Below are positions 10,674-19,100 of a DNA stretch of 64,000 bases, one piece after another. The DNA is from Microbacteriaceae bacterium (lineage in GTDB: Bacteria; Actinomycetota; Actinomycetes; Actinomycetales; Microbacteriaceae). How positions within the stretch are numbered: position 1 is the stretch's first letter; each line of letters begins with the position of its first letter. The DNA is taken from contig JAIXWK010000002.1 in the NCBI GenBank assembly GCA_027491295.1, positions 370,032-434,031 on the forward strand, given 5' to 3'. The notes below the pieces were generated by a model, which did no database searches, was not told the origin of the DNA, and saw only the letters and a program-made list of their open reading frames with translations. The translations under genes were made by a program, and so were the position numbers.

Positions 10674-11645
10674 TTACTTGCTAGCTTGCAAGAATCCCGC
10701 CACCGCGGTTAGGAATTCTTGTGACTTCTCCTCATTGGGTAGGTGACCGCAATCCTCAATCACAACCAGCTGAGCATTCGGCAACTCTCCCGCTAAGCGA
10801 ATCGAATCGGCAGTTGCTACCACCTCATCGGTGTCCCCGGTGATGACCAATGTCGGCATTGAGATTGAAGCAAGCTGCTTATCGACATTGGTGGTCCGAG
10901 GGGCTTTGTTGTAGTTCCAGAAAGCCTTTTCCCAGCCCGTGATTTTGAGCGGAGCGGTGTATTTGGCTTTGAGCTCTTCTGTCACCAAACTTTTGTCGTA
11001 GTAGCTCTCATTCAAAAGATCTAGGCCAGAGGTCGCAATCGAGGAGACCAGAGCAGGACCCACGTGATTGAGCTGCGGGATGTCATAGATCCAGTTCAAC
11101 CAGGAAGGCCCACCACCGGTGCTGTAAATAGCTGGGTCCAAAAGAATCAGCTGATCTACTGCTTCTGGATTCTGGGCTGCGAAGGCTGCTGCCAGATTGC
11201 CTCCTGCGGAATGTCCAAGGATCACAACCTCTTTGCCGGCACCAAACTCATCGATTAGAGCTTGAATCACCTCTAGCTGCCCGGCTGCAGAATAGGGGTT
11301 TGTGCCGGTCCAGCTCTCAGGACGTTCTGTGAAACCAAAGGCAGCGCGATCGTAGGCAACTACAAACCCTGCGGCACCAAGCTCATCTAGAACCAGGTCC
11401 CAGGTTGAAACATTGGCCCCAAAGCCGTGAAGCAAGAGAATTAGTCGGTCTGAGCTTGGATCCCCAGCGGTTAGGTAGTGCACATCGTGCCCGACAACCT
11501 CGATGAACTTGCTCTCATCGGCGAATTGAGCATTAGCTGCCTCAACGTTCGTGAGGGTTCCGGAACTGTTTACCGGAATCAGGAATGGACCTACCAGTAG
11601 CAGGCCTAGAATCGAGGCGAGGACAATCTTGGTTCTACGTTTCAT
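10674..11645 (-). CDS. Secreted or membrane-anchored alpha/beta hydrolase
   Basis: A 323-residue alpha/beta-hydrolase-fold enzyme with an N-terminal hydrophobic segment ('IVLASILGLLLVGPFLIPV'), acting as signal peptide or anchor. The oxyanion region is 'LLLHGFGAN' near residue 71, the nucleophile elbow is 'GHSAGG' near 145, the acid Asp is in 'VITGDTDEVV' near 269, and the catalytic His is in 'EDCGHLPNEE' near 298. The architecture resembles esterases and haloperoxidase-like hydrolases; substrate unknown. It lies divergent to the alcohol dehydrogenase gene across 52 bp. Confidence 0.82.
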   Translation of the reverse strand: MKRRTKIVLASILGLLLVGPFLIPVNSSGTLTNVEAANAQFADESKFIEVVGHDVHYLTAGDPSSDRLILLLHGFGANVSTWDLVLDELGAAGFVVAYDRAAFGFTERPESWTGTNPYSAAGQLEVIQALIDEFGAGKEVVILGHSAGGNLAAAFAAQNPEAVDQLILLDPAIYSTGGGPSWLNWIYDIPQLNHVGPALVSSIATSGLDLLNESYYDKSLVTEELKAKYTAPLKITGWEKAFWNYNKAPRTTNVDKQLASISMPTLVITGDTDEVVATADSIRLAGELPNAQLVVIEDCGHLPNEEKSQEFLTAVAGFLQASK

Positions 11646-11697
11646 CTGACCATTAACTCACAGTCCGAATTGTTCCATCCCCAAAGAAGAGGTAAAG

Positions 11698-12741
11698 ATG
11701 CCAAGCACTCGCTCCCTGGTTACTGGCAGCCCAGGCGCAAAGTTTGAAAAAGGGGAGCTGCCGCTTAGGGAACTGACCTCCGAGATGGTCGCCGTAAAGA
11801 TTCTTTTCTCCGGCATTTGCCACTCCGATATCCACCAGGCAAGAGATGAGTGGTTCGAGGGCATTTTCCCAATGGTGCCAGGGCACGAAATCGTTGGTGA
11901 GGTAACCGCGGTTGGTTCTTCAGTCACCAAGTTTGAGGTTGGCGAGCGCGTAGGTGTTGGCACGTTTGTGGATTCCTGCCGCACTTGCGAATACTGCAAG
12001 TTGGGCATGCAGAACTACTGCCTAACCGGCAATGTTCAGACCTACAACGGTCGTCACTACGACCAGACCCCAACCTACGGTGGCTACGCCAAAGACATCG
12101 TGGTCGACCAAAACTACGTCCTAAAAGTTTCCAAAAAAATCGATGCCGCAGGCAGCGCACCTTTGTTGTGTGCCGGCGTCACTCTTTGGTCACCGCTCAA
12201 GCACTGGAAAGTGGGACCGGGTAAGCGGGTTGCAATCCTGGGGCTTGGTGGCCTAGGCCACATGGGTGTGAAGTTTGCAGCAGCGATGGGAGCTGAGACC
12301 TATGTGCTTGGACACTCGCCAGCAAAGGCTGCAGATGCCATGGAATTCGGTGCCAAGGCATACGTCTTGACCACAGATGCGATTGAAAACCACAAGAACT
12401 TCTTCGATCTGATTATCAACACCACCAGTGCTGACCTAGATCTTGATGGGCTACTTGGCACCCTGCGAGTTGGCGGTTCAATTGTGAGCGTTGGACTTCC
12501 AGGCAGAAACCAGAATTACAACCCATTTAGCTTGGTTACCGGACTGAAGTCAATCGCCGGAGCCAACACCGGAAACATTGCCGACACCCAGGAAATGCTG
12601 GACTTCTGCGCCGAGCACAACATCGTTTCTAATATCGAGTTGGTGGATGCCAGCGATGCTGCAGCTATCGATGCAGCGTATGACCGTGTGGTCGAAAGCG
12701 ATGTTCGCTACCGCTTTGTAATTGACGCCAGCACTATTTAG
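11698..12741 (+). CDS. Zinc-dependent alcohol dehydrogenase (YahK/cinnamyl-alcohol type)
   Basis: A 347-residue medium-chain dehydrogenase/reductase oxidising alcohols or reducing aldehydes with NAD(P)H. The catalytic zinc ligands are in 'GICHSDIHQ' (Cys near 41) and 'GHEIVGEV' (His near 63). The structural zinc Cys cluster is 'CRTCEYCKLGMQNYC' near 95-109. The Rossmann motif 'GLGGLGHMGVKFA' is near 181. These features place it in the CAD/YahK group. A Shine-Dalgarno AAGAGG precedes the ATG. An aldo/keto reductase gene follows after 12 bp, suggesting a two-gene carbonyl-metabolism operon. Confidence 0.88.
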   Translation: MPSTRSLVTGSPGAKFEKGELPLRELTSEMVAVKILFSGICHSDIHQARDEWFEGIFPMVPGHEIVGEVTAVGSSVTKFEVGERVGVGTFVDSCRTCEYCKLGMQNYCLTGNVQTYNGRHYDQTPTYGGYAKDIVVDQNYVLKVSKKIDAAGSAPLLCAGVTLWSPLKHWKVGPGKRVAILGLGGLGHMGVKFAAAMGAETYVLGHSPAKAADAMEFGAKAYVLTTDAIENHKNFFDLIINTTSADLDLDGLLGTLRVGGSIVSVGLPGRNQNYNPFSLVTGLKSIAGANTGNIADTQEMLDFCAEHNIVSNIELVDASDAAAIDAAYDRVVESDVRYRFVIDASTI

Positions 12742-12753
12742 TAGGGAGCATGA

Positions 12754-13710
12754 ATGAAGCAGCACAAACTAGGTAATCGTCAGGTTTCTGCAATCGGCGT
12801 TGGTTGCATGAACGTTTCTTGGATTTGGTCTAACGGTGCAGCGCTTGATCCGGTGCGCCGCCAAGAGTCTGCGATTCCAGCGATCCACGCGGCGCTTGAT
12901 GCTGGTGTCACTCTTTTGGACACCGCAGATATCTATGCCCCTACCTGGGATGCATTCGGTCACAACGAGATCTTCGTTGCCGAGGCACTTAGAACCTGGT
13001 CTGGGACCAAAGAGCAAAAGGACAAGGTTGTTGTTGCAACCAAGGCCGGCATCTCTCGCCAGCCCGGTGAGCGCTGGGGTCGCAATGGCAGCCTGGACTA
13101 TCTCCTTCGCGCAGCCGAAGCATCCGCCGGACGTTTGGGTGTTGAAAAGATTGACCTTTGGCAGCACCACCGCCTAGACCCAGAGATCGTGTTTGAGACT
13201 CAGGTAGCCAACATCTTGGCGCTAAAAGAGCGCGGCATTGTTGACCAGATTGGTGTCTCAAACTACGACGCCAAGCAGCTTGAGATCGCTATCAAGATTG
13301 CCGGCGGACCAGACGATGGCGGCATCGTTTCTATCCAGAACGAGTTCTCACCTCGCTACCGCTACGACCTAGACGTGCTTGCAGTTTGTGAGAAGTACGG
13401 CATTGCCTATTTGCCTTGGTCACCACTTGGGGGCATGAACAACAAAAAGGCCATCACCGATTCCGATGCCTTTGAAGAGGTTGCCAACAAGCACAACGTC
13501 TCAAAGTATGCGATTGCTTTAGCCTGGGAAATCAAGACCTCACCGAGCGTGATTCCAATCCCGGGAGCGACCAGAACCGAGAGCATCCTGGACTGCATTA
13601 CCGCGCTTGATGTGACACTCAGTGATGAAGACTTCGAATACCTAAATGCAAACCTGCCGGAGCAGGCGGAGTATTCAAGCGAATTGGTGCCTAAGCCAGC
13701 TCACCGCTAG
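12754..13710 (+). CDS. Aldo/keto reductase
   Basis: A 318-residue (alpha/beta)8-barrel NADPH-dependent carbonyl reductase. The catalytic tetrad segments are present: 'LLDTADIYAP' (Asp and Tyr near residues 52-57), 'VVATKAG' (Lys near 91) and 'LWQHHRLDP' (His near 132). The cofactor loop 'IPIPGATRTESI' is near 270. Overall it resembles the AKR11/YajO/PhcI-like group. A Shine-Dalgarno (AGGGAG) precedes the ATG. Likely cotranscribed with the upstream alcohol dehydrogenase; substrate unknown. Confidence 0.88.
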   Translation: MKQHKLGNRQVSAIGVGCMNVSWIWSNGAALDPVRRQESAIPAIHAALDAGVTLLDTADIYAPTWDAFGHNEIFVAEALRTWSGTKEQKDKVVVATKAGISRQPGERWGRNGSLDYLLRAAEASAGRLGVEKIDLWQHHRLDPEIVFETQVANILALKERGIVDQIGVSNYDAKQLEIAIKIAGGPDDGGIVSIQNEFSPRYRYDLDVLAVCEKYGIAYLPWSPLGGMNNKKAITDSDAFEEVANKHNVSKYAIALAWEIKTSPSVIPIPGATRTESILDCITALDVTLSDEDFEYLNANLPEQAEYSSELVPKPAHR

Positions 13711-13732
13711 CCATAGATGTCCTTAGCCTCCC

Positions 13733-13738
13733 TAAGAT
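13733..13738 (+). promoter_or_regulatory. -10 box TAAGAT of the HNH nuclease gene
   Basis: TAAGAT ends 7 nt before the GTG at 13746. No Shine-Dalgarno is visible, consistent with a leaderless transcript. Confidence 0.45.
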
Positions 13739-13745
13739 TTAGAAC

Positions 13746-14513
13746 GTGAGGCTAAATCGGGGGTCACTTTCCATCATTGGTGGACTGGTAGTGATTATTT
13801 GGTTTGCATCGCTCTTTGGTTCTTCGGATCAGCCAGTCGAACAGGTTACATCGGCAATTCCGACTCAGACCGTGACAAGAACTCCGACTCCAACTGCTAC
13901 ACCAACAGTTTCCCCGATCACCGAATCGCCTAAACCCACTGAAACCAAAAAGCCGACCACCAAACCCGCGACCGAACTAACTGATCTCCAGGTTTTGATC
14001 GCGGATCTGGTTGTGGCTGCCGAGCAGGGCGCGGGATATGACCGAGACCTCTTTAAGCACTGGATCGATGCCGATGGCGATGGTTGCAACACCAGACGAG
14101 AGGTGTTGATTGCCGAGGCTAAGGTGAAGCCCACTGTTTCCGGTGACTGTGATCTTTATGGCGGTGAGTGGTACTCGGTCTATGACCAGGTGACAACCAC
14201 TGATCCATCCGACTTTGATGTCGATCACTTCATACCGCTCAAAGAGGCATGGGACTCTGGAGCGTATGCCTGGAGCGCGGAGAAGCGTAAAGAGTTTGCC
14301 AATGACCTAGGGTTTGGCGGAAGTCTTATTGCAGTCACGGCATCGTCTAACAGGTCAAAGTCAGATCGAGATCCTTACGATTGGCTGCCGGTAAACACCG
14401 GCTATCGCTGCAGCTATGTCACCAACTGGGTGAAGGTAAAAATCCGCTGGGGCTTAACCGTCGATAGTTCAGAACTTGCAATGATCAAAGAATTTGGCAA
14501 GACCTGTAAGTAG
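13746..14513 (+). CDS. Membrane-anchored or secreted HNH (DUF1524-type) nuclease
   Basis: 255 residues. An N-terminal hydrophobic segment ('IIGGLVVIIWFASLFG') is followed by a Pro/Thr-rich linker (about 40-80) and a DUF1524/HNH-family nuclease domain. The metal/catalytic motif is 'DVDHFIPLKEAWDSGA' near residues 158-173, and the second half is 'NRSKSDRDPYDWLP' near 200-213. Such exported HNH proteins are common in actinobacteria and probably cut extracellular DNA for nutrient scavenging or competition (inference). Convergent with the next hydrolase gene, 3 bp apart. Confidence 0.85.
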   Translation: MRLNRGSLSIIGGLVVIIWFASLFGSSDQPVEQVTSAIPTQTVTRTPTPTATPTVSPITESPKPTETKKPTTKPATELTDLQVLIADLVVAAEQGAGYDRDLFKHWIDADGDGCNTRREVLIAEAKVKPTVSGDCDLYGGEWYSVYDQVTTTDPSDFDVDHFIPLKEAWDSGAYAWSAEKRKEFANDLGFGGSLIAVTASSNRSKSDRDPYDWLPVNTGYRCSYVTNWVKVKIRWGLTVDSSELAMIKEFGKTCK

Positions 14514-14516
14514 CAA

Positions 14517-15530
14517 CTACTTCAAGCTGGAATCGAAGAAGCTAACCAATGCGGTTGCGTAGCGATCGGTTTCTGAAAGCATGCCCTCGGTGTGGTCGGC
14601 ACCCTCGAAAGTCTCAAGAGTGATGTTTGAACCAACGGATTTGGCGTAGTCATAGAAGTCCACCGAAGACTGATACTTCAGACGCTGGTCGGCATCTCCG
14701 TGGAGGATCAGCATTGGCCTTGCGCCAGCCTTTTCGATCGAATCCTTAACCGAAGTCTCAGAGAGATTGACTCCGTGCAGCACAAGTGCAGCAGCCTGGG
14801 CAAACTGCCAAAGGAAAGCTGGGAGACCTTGGTATTCCAACTCTTGCGTCGCAGCAGCATTGAAGTCAAAGATGGTGCCTTCCATCGCAAAAGCAGACAC
14901 CAGGTCGGTCTTTGCTGGAAGTAGTGAGGTTGCAATCGCGCCTCCGGAGACACCAAACATTCCAAGCGAGGTTGCTGGAATTCCCTTTTCGGTGTTCAGC
15001 CACTTGGCCACCTCTGCGAAGTCTGACGACTCCTGCTGGCCAGCGGAGTGACGACCATCGGTGCAGGTTGATTCTCCTGCGTCGCGCTGGTCAACTAGCA
15101 GCACGTTATAGCCACCTTTAACCAACATCGCAGTCGGCAAAAGGGTGTTGAAGTCCTGCTTGCTGGTGCCGATTCCGTGGGTAACAATTACGGTCTTTTT
15201 GGTCTCATCAAAATTAGGTGCGATCCACCAGGCTGCAAGTTCGATCCCGTCTGCAACTGGGATTCTTAGCTCTTCATAGGCGACGTCCGTAAGCCACCAG
15301 TCACTTAGGTCGTAATCGACCCACTTGTTCCAACCCTCACCGGGGAACGGGCCGTTGTCTATTCCTGCGGTGTAGAACTCCGCAGGGGTGTGATTGATGT
15401 CATCTGCATTTACTGCGCACTCAACTTTGGTGCCGGTTTTATAGACGTAGTCACCTACCGCTAGCCCACCTCCTGCAACTAGAAGAACTAGACCGGAAGC
15501 AACGACTGTAATCACCTTTGATTTACGCAT
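14517..15530 (-). CDS. Secreted or membrane-anchored alpha/beta hydrolase (dienelactone/BAAT-like)
   Basis: 337 residues with an N-terminal signal or anchor ('VITVVASGLVLLVAGGGLAVG'). The hydrolase core shows 'VIVTHGIGTSKQDF' near residue 116, a nucleophile elbow 'FGVSGGAIA' near 193, an acid Asp in 'LILHGDADQRL' near 276, and the catalytic His in 'EGADHTEG' near 309. The lipase/peptidase-like fold is clear; the substrate is not. TAACCT lies 6 nt before the ATG, indicating a leaderless mRNA. Confidence 0.82.
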   Translation of the reverse strand: MRKSKVITVVASGLVLLVAGGGLAVGDYVYKTGTKVECAVNADDINHTPAEFYTAGIDNGPFPGEGWNKWVDYDLSDWWLTDVAYEELRIPVADGIELAAWWIAPNFDETKKTVIVTHGIGTSKQDFNTLLPTAMLVKGGYNVLLVDQRDAGESTCTDGRHSAGQQESSDFAEVAKWLNTEKGIPATSLGMFGVSGGAIATSLLPAKTDLVSAFAMEGTIFDFNAAATQELEYQGLPAFLWQFAQAAALVLHGVNLSETSVKDSIEKAGARPMLILHGDADQRLKYQSSVDFYDYAKSVGSNITLETFEGADHTEGMLSETDRYATALVSFFDSSLK

Positions 15531-15536
15531 CCCACA

Positions 15537-15542
15537 AGGTTA
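15537..15542 (-). promoter_or_regulatory. -10 box TAACCT of the alpha/beta hydrolase gene
   Basis: On the minus strand TAACCT ends 6 nt before the ATG at 15530. Confidence 0.45.
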
Positions 15543-15574
15543 GTGGCGAATCTATTCGCGCAACAACTATCGCT

Positions 15575-15652
15575 GTGGCAGTTGGCATGGTTAGCCTTGC
15601 GGTTGGAATGATCTTGAGTGCTATTGTGCAAGCAAAGACCTTCGACTTTTAA
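15575..15652 (+). CDS. Possible small membrane peptide (25 aa)
   Basis: From a GTG, the frame encodes a single hydrophobic segment (VAVGMVSLAVGMILSAIVQA) ending in TFDF. Its TAA stop overlaps the AAGGAG ribosome site of the zinc-ribbon gene, a layout seen in coupled genes. The frame stays open upstream to about 15512, overlapping the divergent hydrolase start. No clear Shine-Dalgarno is seen, so it may instead be the tail of a decayed gene. Low confidence. Confidence 0.25.
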   Translation: MAVGMVSLAVGMILSAIVQAKTFDF

Positions 15653-15661
15653 GGAGTCAAA

Positions 15662-16054
15662 ATGTTTTGTCAGGGATGCGGTACTGAGTTTGCACCGGGT
15701 GCAACTTTCTGTTCACAGTGCGGACGACCAAAGCCGGGTAGCGCTCAAGAGGCTGCCCCTCAGCAAATGCCAGCCACGCAGTATCAAGTGACGCAGGCGC
15801 CGCAGTCCTCGGGGCTCGCCGTTGGAGCTCTAGTTGCTGCAATATTCATCCCGATCCTGGGGCTAATTCTTGGTTATGTCGCTCGTAATGACATTCGATC
15901 CGCTAACCCTCCAAAGGGTGGAGACGGCCTGGCAACTGCGGCAATCGTAATCGGTTGGATTTTCACGATTCTTGGTTTCTTCTCGCTCATTTTTGTTATC
16001 TTCTTCTGGGCCGAATTCATGCCGCTGTTCTTGGACTCCTACTACGAGTACTAG
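15662..16054 (+). CDS. Zinc-ribbon, DUF4190-like membrane protein
   Basis: 130 residues. An N-terminal zinc ribbon has two CxxC knuckles ('CQGCG' and 'CSQCG', residues 3-21), followed by a Gln/Pro/Ala-rich linker. Two membrane helices (about 48-75 and 93-120) surround 'GYVARNDIRS', typical of DUF4190. Proteins of this type are common in actinobacteria and of unknown function. A strong Shine-Dalgarno, AAGGAGT, precedes the ATG. Confidence 0.8.
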   Translation: MFCQGCGTEFAPGATFCSQCGRPKPGSAQEAAPQQMPATQYQVTQAPQSSGLAVGALVAAIFIPILGLILGYVARNDIRSANPPKGGDGLATAAIVIGWIFTILGFFSLIFVIFFWAEFMPLFLDSYYEY

Positions 16055-16166
16055 GCCCAATTTCCGCTGTAAAACATTTACCTTGACCTATCGCCAATTT
16101 GCTTGATTGGTGTTACTTTGAACCTTGGGTGATGGGTACTCGTTGTTCCCGTCGAGCGGGGTAAAA

Positions 16167-19100
16167 ATGAGCAAGGCTTTCTCACGGGTTCTTTCGGTCA
16201 CAATTGCCACACTGCTGATGCTTCTAGGTCAGGGCACAGTTGCAATGGCCGCTAATGAACAGACATTCCAAGGCGAAGAAATCATCGCCAACCAGCTGAT
16301 TGTTCAGCTGGAAAAGGATGCTCCTGCTCCTCAAGAAGTCTTTAGCTCGGGATCAGTGCTTGGCTATTCGGCCATCGGCCTCGAAGGCGCCGGCACCTAT
16401 TTGGTGAAGGTAAACCCATTTGACTCGCTCGCCACCAACCTTTCTCGTATTCAAGCATTCGACGGAGTCGAATTTGCAGAGCCGAACTACGAGGTTGAAC
16501 TTGATAACACCAGCAATGACACTCGGTATGTGGATGGCAGCATGTGGGGGCTTTACGGTGCCACCGGTGCCTCTACCTCAAGCCCAACCAGCTCTAATGG
16601 CGTAAACGCAGCTGGAGCATGGGCCAAGGGCTACACCGGAGCCCGCTCGGTATACGTTGCGGTTATCGACTCCGGCATCAACGTTTCTCACCCTGACCTT
16701 GCAGCGAATATTTGGACCAATGCTCAAGAGACCCCGGGCGATGGTATCGACAACGATGCCAACGGCTTTATCGATGACATCAACGGTTATGACTTTCTAA
16801 ACAACGATGCAACCGTCTATGACGCCGGCGAACACCCACACGGAACTCACGTGGCGGGAACCGTTGGCGCAGTTGGTGGCAATGGAACTGGTGTGACTGG
16901 TGTCGCCTGGCAGGTGAGCCTAATCTCGGCGAAGATCGTAAACGCCAGCGGTCAGGCAGCTATCGCAGATGCGATTGAGGCAATCGACTACATCACCATG
17001 CTGCGCATGAAAAAGGGTCTAGACATCATCGCGAGCAATAACTCTTGGGGTGGCACTGCCTACTCACGCTCGCTAGAAAATGCCATCAAGCGCGGTGGCG
17101 ATGTTGGAATCATCTTCGTCGCTGCAGCGGGAAACGATGCCACCGATATCGGAACTACTGCTCAATACCCAGCCGCCTATGACTGCACCACTCCACACCG
17201 CCCATTTGACTGTGTGGTCTCGGTTGCTGCGATTGATCAGGCTGGCCTGCTTGCGAGCTACTCAAACTTCTCTTCGACCAGGGTTGACCTAGCGGCCCCT
17301 GGATCGAATATTCTTTCCACCTCGGGTGATGGCTACGCCACTCTGAGCGGTACCTCGATGGCAACGCCTCACGTCACCGGAGCAATCGCCCTTTGTCTTG
17401 CTGCCTACCGCGGCACTACCGCGGAGCAAGCGATCGCAAAACTCAAATCAACCACCACCGCGATGGGAACTCTGACCGGCAAGGTATCAACCGGCGGAAG
17501 ACTAAATGTTGCGGCATTTGTTGACTCCTGTGTTTCTGAGACCACCGCGCTCTCTGGTGCGGTTTCAAACACCAAGCTTTCCGCGCTTTACACCGACCGG
17601 ATGCGAGTCGATTGGGATGACACCGTTGCAGGTGACTACGAGCAAGAGCTTCAGATCTCGGTCGGACCAAACGGCTGTGCCGGACCATTTACCCACTTCG
17701 GTTACATCGGTCCTGGACTTACCGCTCTTCCGATATTCAATCTTCAGGAAGCTCAGTTCTACTGCTTCCAGGTTCGCGGTATTCGCGACGCTTCAACCAC
17801 CACATGGAACAAGTCCAACGTCGCGATCACCTGGACCAGCAACTTGCCCTACATCACCGGAAAGGTGACCCTGGCGGATGGTGTTACCCCGGTTGCAAAG
17901 ATGCCGGTTAAGTGGCTGGCTTCTGGCGCATACGCAGGCCTAGACAACTCAAATGCCCTGGTTGGCTACACCAACCTCGCCGGTGAGTATGTACTTCAAG
18001 TTCCTAATGGCACCGAGGGTGAGCTTTTCCTAAACACCTCGAGATATGGCAACCGAGGCTTGGACACCATTCCTCCAACCCCTTGGGGCATGGAGGCCGG
18101 TGGCAAGTTGACCATTACCCAGGACACCGTGGTGGACATCAAGGTCCCGAGCATCAAGACCACCACCGTCACCGTTGTTCAGCACGGCACTAACCAGCCG
18201 GTTGTCGGTGGCAAGGTGCAGTTCGTTGGAGACACCAAGGGCTGTGTTACTGGAAGCTACACGCCCTTTGCCTCTGCGATTACCCCACGCTGTCTATCCT
18301 GGCCAGCCGGTTATGCCCACTCGGGTCCGGTAACCGATGCCCAGGGCAGGGTGACACTAGCAATCTTGGACACCCCACACGTTGCTAACTCAAACTACGA
18401 GTTCATGGTCATCGATCCGCAGAACGCTGCAAAGAGCACAACCTTTAACCTCACCCCTACATCGAGTGCGACTGTCACAGTGGTCATGAACCCACCGGTT
18501 GTTTTCTCCGGCAAGGTGTTCATGGCAAATGGAGTAACTCCGGTATCGGGAGCGGTTGTGAACTGGCTAAACGATGGTCAGTATGCCGGCTTGGAAAACT
18601 CCAATGCTATAAAGGCAACTACCAACAGCAATGGTGAGTATTCACTTTCAGTGCCTGCTGGAACCCTTGGTCGTTTGTTTGTGAGCACTAGCCGCTCACC
18701 AAAGAATGTCTCTCCAACTTCCCCGCAGCTTCCTTGGGGTCTGGAAGCCGGCGGTATGACCAGCTCAACCGTGAGCAAAGAGATTAACCTCGTGATGCCA
18801 GCTCAGAACAATGTCACCGTGAATGTCACAAACGGTTCGACTGGAGCATCTATGTCCGGAGCGATCCTGGAGTTCGTTGGCTACACCAAGACCTGTGTGA
18901 CCGGTAGCTACACGCCGTTTGCTGGCGCAACTAACGCTGCCTGCAGCACCTGGCCAGGTGGCTACGCCCACTCAGCTCCTCGAGCTAACTCGTCAGGTGT
19001 TGTGAAGATTGCAATCTTTGCTCAGCAGCACTTGAACTCAAGCACCTTCAAGCACGATTTCTTGGTGCGCGATGCAAACGACACCTCAAAGACCACAAAC

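Noticed and set aside
13868-13985. Short repeats in the Pro/Thr linker of the HNH protein
   Set aside because: Low-complexity coding linker (Thr-Pro codons), not a CRISPR or regulatory repeat.
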